This document shows positions 23,792 to 29,673 of a DNA stretch of 29,673 nt, in pieces (the first letter of the stretch is position 1; every line of letters starts with the position of its first letter). Made by a program: the position numbers and the translations under genes. Source of the DNA: an uncultured Clostridia bacterium. Lineage in GTDB: Bacteria > Bacillota > Clostridia > Lachnospirales > Anaerotignaceae. The DNA is taken from the NCBI GenBank assembly GCA_937888765.1, contig CALASU010000087.1, positions 1 to 29,673 of the forward strand, in the 5' to 3' direction. The notes beneath the pieces were generated by a model, which saw only the letters and a list, made by a program, of their open reading frames with translations, made no database searches and had not been told where the DNA came from.

Positions 23792-23823
23792 CCGCAAAGG
23801 AGAATGTGTCCTGCGGTTTTTTT
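23788..23823 (+). terminator. intrinsic terminator-like hairpin upstream of spoIID
   Basis: AAAACCGCA (23788-23796) pairs with TGCGGTTTT (23812-23820), with an inner GGA/TCC, followed by a run of T on the plus strand. No plus-strand gene ends just before it, so it either stops antisense or leader transcription or protects spoIID from read-through. Confidence 0.6.
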
Positions 23824-23864
23824 CTTTATAAGGACATATACATATATAGAAAGGGTGTGTCCTT

Positions 23865-24797
23865 ATGAAAAAAATACTTTTGGGAATGGTGATCTACAGC
23901 ATACTGGCGGTGCTGGTCATTCCGTTTCTGGTAACGCTTTGCTGTAACGGGTTGGGGAAAGAAGTCGAAAAGCATGCAGAACGGCTGTATGGTGTGGAGG
24001 ATCTGGCTGAATTGGCAGAACAGCATGGAATGGGAACGGAACTGGAGGAATATGTGGTCGGTGTGGTAGCGGCAGAAATGCCCGCCGCATTTCCTCTTGA
24101 AGCACTGAAAGCACAGGCTGTTGCGGCAAGAACGTATCAGATACAGCAGCAGAAAGCGGCGGACAGTGCGGAAATTCTGTATGATGTGGGACAGGCATAC
24201 TGCACCATAGAGGAGCAGAAAGCAAAATGGGGCGAAAGCTATACTGTTCATAGCGAAAAGGTACGGCAGGCGGTACGGGAAACAACAGGGGAGATCATGG
24301 TATATGACGGAGAACCGATACTGGCGGCATTTCATGCCCAGAGCGGCGGAAAAACGGAGGATGCCGAAAATGTATGGAGCAGTGCCTTGCCGTATCTGAA
24401 AAGTGTGGACAGTGCGGAGGATAAAAACGCACCGCATCATAAAACAACGGTACAGCTTCCTGCAAAAGAGGTGCTTTCTGCTCTTTGCGGAGAAACCTCG
24501 GATATGGATATTGTGATTTTAAGCCGTACCGAAGCGGGAACGGTGGCAGAGGTACAGGCAGGCAAAACCATACTTACAGGGCGAGAGGTACGGGAACGGT
24601 TAGGGCTTCGCAGTGCCAATTTTACCATTAGTCGAGAAGGAGATACTTTTCTGTTTACAACATATGGCTATGGGCATGGTGCGGGTATGAGCCAGTACGG
24701 GGCTTCTTTTCTGGCAGAACAGGGGAAAAGCTATCGGGAAATTCTAAAGCATTATTATACGGGGATTGCGTTTCAAAAAATCAAACCGGAGGTATAA
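23865..24797 (+). CDS. spoIID: stage II sporulation protein D (SpoIID lytic transglycosylase)
   Basis: Mother-cell membrane enzyme of the SpoIID-SpoIIM-SpoIIP engulfment complex, cleaving glycan strands in septal peptidoglycan. It has 310 residues: an N-terminal transmembrane helix (about 5-26), then the SpoIID domain with AAEMPAAFPLEALKAQAVA (69-87, containing the conserved acidic residues), FHAQSGGKTEDAENVW, and the C-terminal GYGHGAGMSQYGASFLAEQG. The start codon is embedded in a possible hairpin whose loop exposes the GAAAGGG ribosome site. Sigma-E control is expected in the family, but I could not identify a convincing sigma-E promoter. spoIIQ follows 2 bases later. Confidence 0.94.
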   Translation: MKKILLGMVIYSILAVLVIPFLVTLCCNGLGKEVEKHAERLYGVEDLAELAEQHGMGTELEEYVVGVVAAEMPAAFPLEALKAQAVAARTYQIQQQKAADSAEILYDVGQAYCTIEEQKAKWGESYTVHSEKVRQAVRETTGEIMVYDGEPILAAFHAQSGGKTEDAENVWSSALPYLKSVDSAEDKNAPHHKTTVQLPAKEVLSALCGETSDMDIVILSRTEAGTVAEVQAGKTILTGREVRERLGLRSANFTISREGDTFLFTTYGYGHGAGMSQYGASFLAEQGKSYREILKHYYTGIAFQKIKPEV

Positions 24798-24799
24798 GA

Positions 24800-25603
24800 A
24801 TGGGAATCGGCGGCAACAATAGCATCGGAGGTGTTATTGAGATGAAAAATGAAAAACAAACAGCCAAGCGATTCCGGACATTTGCGATCTGCTGCTGTCT
24901 TTGTCTGCTGGCGGTGGGTGCAGGGGTTACCTACAGGGGCTTAACGAAAGCACCGGCAGAACAGGCGGCTGAAGTGGATCAGCCCGTAACAGCGGTGCAG
25001 ACACCTGCGCTGGATACGGCGATCTTTGACCAGAACAAACAGAGCAATGACGGCGGCGAAGCTCCCGACGGAGAGGAAAAACAGCCTGCAGAGAAAAAAG
25101 AACAGAAAGCAGAACCCAAAGCGGCAGAGCCAAAAACAAAAGAGAATACCAAACCAGACAATACAGAAAACACACAGAAAACAGAAAAAACAGCAGAGCC
25201 TGTGTTTTCCTATCCTGTAGAGGGGAAAGTGGTACTGCCCTACAGTGCAGACCATGCCATTTATGATCCGACCTTAGACCAGTACCGTACCAACACAAGC
25301 ATCAGCCTTGCGGCGGCAGAGGGTACTGAGGTAAAGGCGGCGGCAGACGGCACTGTAAAAGATATACTGGAGGATACAGAATCCGGGAATGTAGTTGTCA
25401 TCGAGCATAGCAACGGTTGGCTGACTACATACGGTCAGCTTGCTGTTTCCGTAAAGGAAGGCGACCGTGTGAAGCAGGGACAGGCAATCGGACAGGTGGA
25501 TACACCGACAAAGTATGGCGCGGCACTGGGAAGTCATCTGGAATTTGCGATGGAAAAAGAGGGCAGATCTGTAGATCCTTCTAAGACAGTAGAACAGGAA
25601 TAA
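24800..25603 (+). CDS. spoIIQ: SpoIIQ-like membrane protein with degenerate M23 (LytM) domain
   Basis: In sporulation, forespore SpoIIQ binds mother-cell SpoIIIAH to make the engulfment zipper and channel. From ATG 24800 the protein has 267 residues. A transmembrane segment (about 27-46) precedes a Lys/Glu/Pro-rich linker (about 75-130) and a LytM/M23 fold (about 135-260: YPVEGKVVLPYS, NVVVIEHSNGWLTTYGQL, VKQGQAIGQV, GSHLEFAM). The catalytic set is broken: the H-x-x-x-D motif reads N-T-S-I-S, the usual YxHL reads YGQL, and HxH reads HLE. This fits a SpoIIQ-type scaffold rather than an active peptidase. A second ATG at 24842 has its own GGAGG and would give a 253-residue form. Confidence 0.85.
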   Translation: MGIGGNNSIGGVIEMKNEKQTAKRFRTFAICCCLCLLAVGAGVTYRGLTKAPAEQAAEVDQPVTAVQTPALDTAIFDQNKQSNDGGEAPDGEEKQPAEKKEQKAEPKAAEPKTKENTKPDNTENTQKTEKTAEPVFSYPVEGKVVLPYSADHAIYDPTLDQYRTNTSISLAAAEGTEVKAAADGTVKDILEDTESGNVVVIEHSNGWLTTYGQLAVSVKEGDRVKQGQAIGQVDTPTKYGAALGSHLEFAMEKEGRSVDPSKTVEQE

Positions 25604-25642
25604 AAGAGATTGCAGAAGGTATTTTTGAAGGGAATATGAGGG

Positions 25643-25690
25643 AAAAGTCCGGGGGAACGGCAGGAAAAAGCCGTTTTTTCGGACTTTTTT
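25643..25690 (+). terminator. intrinsic terminator of spoIID-spoIIQ
   Basis: Outer arms AAAAGTCCG/CGGACTTTT with an inner AACGGC/GCCGTT stem form a two-level hairpin ending in a T run, about 40 bases after the spoIIQ stop. Confidence 0.85.
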
Positions 25691-25743
25691 CGGCAAAAAA
25701 CGAAAAAAGCGGTACAGGAATTTGATTTTTTGCAAAAAATCGC

Positions 25744-25772
25744 TTTACGAATTTTAGGAAAGAGGATAAAAT
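25744..25772 (+). promoter_or_regulatory. candidate promoter of the macro-domain gene
   Basis: TTTACG (25744-25749), a 17-base spacer and TAAAAT (25767-25772) are located about 40 bases before the chosen start. The -10 matches 5 of 6 positions and the -35 4 of 6. Confidence 0.55.
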
Positions 25773-25813
25773 GGTTGGACAAGGGTAATCTTATGCACAA
25801 GGGGGTTGAAGAT

Positions 25814-26329
25814 ATGAAACGCTTGTCTATCGTAAAAGGTGATATTGTAAAAGCAAAAACAGATGCCATCGTAAACGCAGCGAATACATCTCTGCTGGGC
25901 GGCGGCGGTGTAGATGGTGCGATCCACCGTGCGGCAGGGCCTGAATTGCTTGCAGAATGTGAAACCCTGAATGGCTGTCCCACAGGGGAAGCGAAAATTA
26001 CAAAGGGCTATAAGCTGAAAGCAAAATATGTAATCCATACACCCGGTCCGATCTGGCGCGGCGGTAAATGGGCAGAAGAAGAACTTCTGGCAAACTGCTA
26101 CAGGAACTGTCTGGCACTGGCAAAGGAATACGGCGTAAAATCCATTGCATTTCCTTCCATCAGTACAGGGGTATATCGTTTCCCTGTTGCACTGGCGGCA
26201 AAAATTGCAGTCGGAGAAATCGTTTCTTTCCTGAATGCGGATACAGATATGGAGCAGATCACGATTGTTTGCTTCGATGAAGACACAAAAGCAGCATATC
26301 AGCACGCACTGGCAGAGCTGGAAGCGTAA
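25814..26329 (+). CDS. macro-domain protein (probable O-acetyl-ADP-ribose deacetylase)
   Basis: Single macro domain of 171 residues of the YmdB/MacroD class, which removes ADP-ribose from acidic residues or deacetylates O-acetyl-ADP-ribose. Motifs: VNAANTSLLGGGGVDGAIH (20-38, with the Asn21/Asn24 pair and Asp34 of the active-site loop), PTGEAKIT, YVIHTPGP (72-79) and PSISTGVYRFP (114-124, the phosphate loop). An upstream in-frame ATG (25793) is possible, but AAGGGGG lies at good spacing for 25814, and the family begins near here. The gene is monocistronic between two terminators. No partner ADP-ribosyltransferase or sirtuin is visible nearby. Confidence 0.93.
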   Translation: MKRLSIVKGDIVKAKTDAIVNAANTSLLGGGGVDGAIHRAAGPELLAECETLNGCPTGEAKITKGYKLKAKYVIHTPGPIWRGGKWAEEELLANCYRNCLALAKEYGVKSIAFPSISTGVYRFPVALAAKIAVGEIVSFLNADTDMEQITIVCFDEDTKAAYQHALAELEA

Positions 26330-26336
26330 GAGAATA

Positions 26337-26370
26337 ACCCCTCGGCGGAAATCGTCGGGGGTCTTTTTTA
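26337..26370 (+). terminator. intrinsic terminator of the macro-domain gene
   Basis: ACCCC-(T)-CGGCG (26337-26347) pairs with CGTCGGGGGT (26353-26362) with one bulge and one G-T pair, followed by a T run. It begins 8 bases after the stop. Confidence 0.85.
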
Positions 26371-26434
26371 TTTTTGAAAGAGTATGCTGCAGTGTCGGTT
26401 ATAGGCAGTATATTTTTAGCATGTAAAAAAGTGC

Positions 26435-26722
26435 AGTGGATAAAATATTATGTAAAGTAATACATAAAAAACTGTGCACAGTGGCTGTGTGGAAATTGGG
26501 GATAATTTAACGGGGTTTTCCACAGCGGAAAGTGGGAAAATAAAAGTTTTCCACAAAGCTGTCCACAATTTCCACAGTCTATGGGAAATAAAAATGTGGA
26601 AAAAGAAAGAAGCAGACCGTTTTTTGCAGATATTTGAAAAGGGCTGAAAAGTCGGGCAAACAGCAAAAAAGAGCTGTTTACATAATGCTGTTAAAAAGGG
26701 CATTTGTCTGTGCTTTTTCACA
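26435..26722. other. cluster of DnaA-box-like sites in an intergenic region
   Basis: The 560-base gap between the macro-domain gene and hpf holds no credible gene. Within it, four sites match the DnaA box TTWTNCACA completely: 26516-26524, 26547-26555 and 26714-26722 on plus, and 26595-26603 on minus. Five more have one mismatch or a near fit: 26435-26443 (TTATCCACT, minus), 26488-26496 (minus), 26497-26505 (TTATCCCCA, minus), 26559-26567 and 26568-26576 (plus). An inverted repeat TTATGTA/TACATAA lies at 26448-26467 and a CTGTGCACAG palindrome at 26472-26481. There is no dnaA, dnaN or rpmH nearby. Confidence 0.7.
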
Positions 26723-26769
26723 AAATGACGCGGATTCAGTGAAAAAATTTGAACTTTTTTATAAAGAAA

Positions 26770-26798
26770 AAAGGATTTTGCACTTTTTTGCAGAATTA
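26770..26798 (+). promoter_or_regulatory. sigma-H promoter of hpf
   Basis: AAAGGATTT (26770-26778) and GCAGAATTA (26790-26798) are separated by 11 bases. Both match the B. subtilis sigma-H consensus (RnAGGAwWW, 11-12 bases, RnnGAATww) at every defined position. hpf (yvyD) of B. subtilis is known to be under sigma-H and sigma-B, which supports the assignment. The leader would be about 85 bases and contains a GAATCC/GGATTC hairpin (26849-26875) just before the ribosome site. Confidence 0.8.
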
Positions 26799-26892
26799 AA
26801 CAAGTATAGGCTCGAGAAGCTATTTTCGGGTCATATAGAGAGAATTAAGAATCCCCCCGTGGGAAGGGCGGATTCCGAAGGGAGATGTTTTT

Positions 26893-27438
26893 ATGCGTTA
26901 TAATATCGTAGGTAAGAATATTGATGTATGGGACAAAACTAAGGAAATGATCGAACACAAAATGGATCGTATCGCAAAACTGTTCCCTGCAGAAACAGAA
27001 GCAACAATCACACTGAGTCTGGAAAAACTGGTGGCTACAGTAGAAGTAACCATTCCTATGAATAAAAGATATGTTCGTGCGGAAGTACAGGACACAGATA
27101 TGACAGCTGCAGTGGACAAAGCAGTTGACATTCTGGAAGGTCAGGTTGTTCGTTATAAAAAACGTATGCGTACAAAAGTTCGCAGCGGTGCAGAAGCATA
27201 TGCAGCAGAATATGCGGCAATTCTGATTCCCGAAGAAGAACTGGATGACGAACCCATGGTAAAAATCGAAAGAGTAAAACATTTCGAAGTAAAACCCATG
27301 GACGCTGAAGAAGCTGTTATGGAAATGGAACTGGTAGGTCACAATTTCTTTGTATTCCGTAATGGGGAAACGGATGAAGTAAACGTAGTTTACAAGAGAA
27401 AAAATGGCACATACGGTCTGATCGAACCCGAATTCTAA
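26893..27438 (+). CDS. hpf: long-form ribosome hibernation promoting factor
   Basis: Binds the 30S decoding region in slow or stationary growth and dimerises ribosomes into 100S particles. It has 181 residues, the long form. The N-terminal HPF/RaiA domain (about 1-95) opens MRYNIVGKNIDV and contains EVTIPMNKRYVRAEVQDTDM and AVDKAVDILEGQVVRYKKR. After a linker, the C-terminal dimerisation domain (about 122-181) has RVKHFEVKPMDAEEAVMEME, GHNFFVFRN and NVVYKRKNGTYGLIEP. A GAAGGGAG site precedes the ATG. Transcription from the sigma-H promoter and the following terminator make it monocistronic, separate from secA, its neighbour in many Firmicutes. Confidence 0.97.
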   Translation: MRYNIVGKNIDVWDKTKEMIEHKMDRIAKLFPAETEATITLSLEKLVATVEVTIPMNKRYVRAEVQDTDMTAAVDKAVDILEGQVVRYKKRMRTKVRSGAEAYAAEYAAILIPEEELDDEPMVKIERVKHFEVKPMDAEEAVMEMELVGHNFFVFRNGETDEVNVVYKRKNGTYGLIEPEF

Positions 27439-27450
27439 TCAGAAAAAACA

Positions 27451-27483
27451 AAGCCTCGAATGTATTTCGGGGCTTCTTTTTTT
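27451..27483 (+). terminator. intrinsic terminator of hpf
   Basis: AAGCCTCGAA (27451-27460) pairs with TTCGGGGCTT (27466-27475, one G-T pair) around 5 bases, followed by a T run, 13 bases after the stop. Confidence 0.9.
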
Positions 27484-27523
27484 GCTTTTTTATCAAAATT
27501 AGAAAACCTTTTTTTGCCTTTAA

Positions 27524-27551
27524 TTGCATTTTAATCTGTTTTCGTTACAAT
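27524..27551 (+). promoter_or_regulatory. candidate promoter of the SLH protein gene
   Basis: TTGCAT (27524-27529), a 16-base spacer and TACAAT (27546-27551) lie about 40 bases before the start. The -10 is good, the -35 only half matching. The upstream 40 bases are T-rich. Confidence 0.5.
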
Positions 27552-27591
27552 AACAGAACGCATATACATAAAAATTGCAGGAGGGATAGTT

Positions 27592-29592
27592 ATGAAGAAA
27601 AATGTAATGGCGGCAATGCTGGCACTGACAGTGGCAGGCTCTCAGACAGTATTTGCGGCAGAAACAGTGGTTTCTCTTTCTGATGAAACAATTCTGGTAA
27701 ATGGCGAAGCGATCACAGAGGATGAAACAAGCCCTGTTTATCTGAGCTATAAAACAGAAACGCATGATGATGTGCCGGAAGAACTGGCAGAACTGGAAAA
27801 CAGAGTGATCACAATCGCAGAGGCGGGTACATATGTATTCAGCGGCACAGCGACAGATGCACAGATTGCCGTAGCGGCAGAAGATACAGACAACGTGCGT
27901 CTGATTCTGGATGGTGTGGATATTACCTGCAGAACAGCGGCGGCGATTCAGGTATATTCTGCAAATGACCCCAGAACAGAGGGGGAATACGGTGTAACGA
28001 TTGAACTGGCAGAAGGCAGTGAAAACGTGGTAAACGGTTCTCACACAAAGAAAACAGAAGCGGATGACATCAAGCATGATGCGGCAATCAGCTCCAATAT
28101 TTCTCTGGGCTTCGAGGGTGAGGGGGCACTGACTGTAAACGGCGATAATGAAGGGGTAGAAGTAAAATACGGTCATCTGACATTCAACGGCGGGCATATC
28201 GTCATCAATTCCCATGACGATCCTCTGAATGGTTCCGAGGATGGTGTTGCTGTGGTAAGCATCAATGACGGCTATATTTTCAGCTCCGTTACAAGTGACC
28301 CTCAGTATGAGGGCGACGGTCTGGATTCCAATGGTTTTATCAAGATCAACGGTGGTACAGCGATCAATCTGGCACACCCCTACAGCCTGGACAGTGGTAT
28401 CGACTCCGACGGCGGTTCTTTTATCAACGGCGGTGTAGTTGTTGGTGCGGGGAACATGTATGACCCTATCGAAAATGATTCCGAACAGCTGTATATGCTG
28501 TTGCAGTTTGCAGAAAGCACAGATGATCTGCTGGTGGTAACGGATAAGGATGATAACCCTGTATTTGCCTATGACTTCCCTCACAGTTATACCTATATTG
28601 CATTCAGCACACCTGAACTGGAAGAGGGGATTTATCATGTTTACATGGGCGGCGAAATTAAGGGTACAGAAAAAGACGGTCTGTATACAGAAATTACTTC
28701 CTACACAGGCGGTACAAAACTGCATCATGGTGGTGTGATGGCAAATAAAGGCTTCGGCGGCCCCAGACCCGACGGCGGTATGCCTCCCAAGGGGATGCAG
28801 GGAGAACGCCCCGAAGGTATGAGAGGAGAACGCCCCGAGGGGATGGAACCTCCTGCTGGTTTTATCGAAATGATAAAAGCCGAATTTGAAAAACGCGGCG
28901 AAGAAATGCCTGCTGATTTTCTGGAAAAACTGGAAAGAGGCGAAATGCCTGAACCTCCCGCGGGTATGGGCGGCCCCAGAGAAATGCAGTCTTCTTCTGA
29001 TGTGATTACAGAGGACTTCCGTCTGAGCAAAGACAGCAAAACATTCTCTAATGTTTCTTCTGTTGTGAATCAGGCTGAATTTACAGATGTAGCAGAAAAT
29101 GCATGGTACTATCGTGCGGTAACAGCGGCGGCCTCTCAGGGGATTCTGACTGGCAGAACAGAAACCACATTTGCGCCCACTGCAACGATGACGAGAGGGG
29201 AACTTCTGGAAGCGGTGTACCGTCTGGCAGGTCAGCCTGCGACAGGGGAAGCGACATTTGCGGATGCAGACAGCTCTGCTTCTTACTATGCGGCAGCGGC
29301 ATGGGCAGAAAAGAACGGTCTTCTGACAGATATTGCAGAAGATACACTGGCGGCGGATACGATCGTAACAAGAGAAGAAGCGGTACAGATGCTGTATAAC
29401 TATCTGGGCGATGAATACGAAGGTGCAACACCAGAATTCAAGGATGCTGCGGAAATTTCCGAAGATGCACAGAATGCCTTTGCATGGGCAATTAAGGAAA
29501 GAGTGCTTTCAGGCAGACAGGAAAGCGTGCGTCCTGCGGATGCCCTGACAAGAGCGGAAGCAGCGACAATGCTGACAAATACAAATAAATAA
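27592..29592 (+). CDS. secreted carbohydrate-binding (Cthe_2159-type) protein with three SLH domains
   Basis: 666 residues. A signal peptide (1-23, cut after VFAA) leads to a Gly/Asp/Asn-rich repeated beta region (about 65-380) with ITIAEAGTYVFSG, VRLILDGVDI, DGLDSNGFIKINGG and DSGIDSDGGSFINGG, the parallel beta-helix pattern of the Cthe_2159/DUF4353 family, which binds cellulose and pectin-like polymers. A linker rich in Met, Gly, Pro and Arg/Glu follows (about 386-465, with GERPEGM twice). Three SLH domains (about 496-545, 555-604, 613-664) carry TRGE, TREE and TRAE motifs for binding pyruvylated cell-wall polymers. So it is a surface-displayed glycan-binding protein; no catalytic domain is recognised. 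AGGAGGG precedes the ATG. Confidence 0.9.
   Translation: MKKNVMAAMLALTVAGSQTVFAAETVVSLSDETILVNGEAITEDETSPVYLSYKTETHDDVPEELAELENRVITIAEAGTYVFSGTATDAQIAVAAEDTDNVRLILDGVDITCRTAAAIQVYSANDPRTEGEYGVTIELAEGSENVVNGSHTKKTEADDIKHDAAISSNISLGFEGEGALTVNGDNEGVEVKYGHLTFNGGHIVINSHDDPLNGSEDGVAVVSINDGYIFSSVTSDPQYEGDGLDSNGFIKINGGTAINLAHPYSLDSGIDSDGGSFINGGVVVGAGNMYDPIENDSEQLYMLLQFAESTDDLLVVTDKDDNPVFAYDFPHSYTYIAFSTPELEEGIYHVYMGGEIKGTEKDGLYTEITSYTGGTKLHHGGVMANKGFGGPRPDGGMPPKGMQGERPEGMRGERPEGMEPPAGFIEMIKAEFEKRGEEMPADFLEKLERGEMPEPPAGMGGPREMQSSSDVITEDFRLSKDSKTFSNVSSVVNQAEFTDVAENAWYYRAVTAAASQGILTGRTETTFAPTATMTRGELLEAVYRLAGQPATGEATFADADSSASYYAAAAWAEKNGLLTDIAEDTLAADTIVTREEAVQMLYNYLGDEYEGATPEFKDAAEISEDAQNAFAWAIKERVLSGRQESVRPADALTRAEAATMLTNTNK
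28801..28845 (+). repeat. 24-base in-frame tandem repeat (GERPEGM) in the linker
   Basis: Two near-identical units encode GERPEGM at residues 404-410 and 412-418, and a related PPKGMQ lies before them. They are part of the flexible linker between the carbohydrate-binding region and the SLH anchors. Confidence 0.7.
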
Positions 29593-29597
29593 TATTT

Positions 29598-29673
29598 TTT
29601 GAGGGACGCTGTCCCTCAAACTCCCTGCCAGGGGAATGATTCCCCTGGACCCCCATTTGCATCCGCATATATA
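29598..29673 (+). repeat. triple-hairpin dispersed repeat, copy C (cut by window end)
   Basis: It begins 6 bases after the SLH gene stop. Hairpins: TTGAGGGAC-GCT-GTCCCTCAA (29599-29619), then arms CCAGGGGAAT/ATTCCCCTGG around one base (29628-29648), then a 10-base gap (acccccattt) and the left arm GCATCCGCATATATA of a third hairpin, cut by the window edge. The middle hairpin again differs from copies A and B with paired changes. Confidence 0.85.

Noticed and set aside
26435..26722. Main chromosomal origin (oriC)
   Set aside because: DnaA-box density is suggestive, but dnaA, dnaN, rpmH and rnpA are absent and gene strands do not diverge around it. Called a DnaA-box cluster instead.
26634..26903. 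89-residue plus-strand frame overlapping the hpf start
   Set aside because: Starts at TTG without a ribosome site, covers the sigma-H promoter and leader, and overlaps hpf out of frame.
27520..28728. 402-residue minus-strand frame opposite the SLH protein gene
   Set aside because: Antisense shadow with a Cys-rich product. The plus-strand product has a signal peptide and clear domains.

Overview
The window looks like a chromosomal segment of an endospore-forming, S-layer-bearing clostridium. The pointers are spoIID and a spoIIQ-like gene, a Bacillus-type LexA box at recA, a sigma-H promoter in front of long-form hpf, three SLH domains on a secreted protein, strong AAAGGAGG ribosome sites, and the Firmicute order priA-def-fmt-(zinc protease)-rsmB-rlmN-prpC-prkC-rsgA-rpe-thiN. 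Lachnospirales/Anaerotignum-like is my best guess, but the sequence alone does not fix the genus. No phage, insertion sequence, CRISPR array, rRNA or tRNA was recognised. This is mostly housekeeping core.

Left part (1-17,223, almost all minus strand). The window opens inside tsaD, followed upstream by rnz. A plus-strand rpmB stands alone with its own promoter and terminator. A 55-residue membrane protein is tucked between rpmB and thiN. The long minus-strand block then reads, in transcription order: yicC-gmk-rpoZ (closed by a terminator); priA, then def-fmt-yugP-like protease (closed by a terminator); and rsmB-rlmN-prpC-prkC-rsgA-rpe-thiN, which starts at a clear sigma-A promoter at 10,410-10,438 and ends at the terminator at 2,455-2,485. 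The genes join translation initiation and N-terminal processing (fmt, def), ribosome maturation and rRNA modification (rsmB, rlmN, rsgA), nucleotide and RNA-polymerase supply (gmk, rpoZ), replication restart (priA) and the PASTA kinase/phosphatase pair (prkC, prpC).

Middle part (17,224-23,860). Divergent promoters serve yicC and the plus-strand rqcH-azlC-azlD group. A shared bidirectional terminator separates azlD from the convergent minus-strand group cinA-DMT transporter-recA. The recA promoter lies inside the 3' end of the transporter gene and has a LexA box over the start point.

Right part (23,861-29,673, plus strand). spoIID-spoIIQ are followed by a macro-domain gene, then by a 560-base intergenic region packed with DnaA-box-like sites, then by hpf behind a near-perfect sigma-H promoter. 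A large secreted protein follows, with a Cthe_2159-type carbohydrate-binding region and SLH anchors.

The observations most worth following are: (1) a dispersed element of three consecutive hairpins, present three times (15,229-15,304; 23,685-23,761; 29,598-window end), with compensatory arm changes and a fixed 10-base spacer; (2) the DnaA-box cluster far from any dnaA gene; (3) the sigma-H and LexA control sites.
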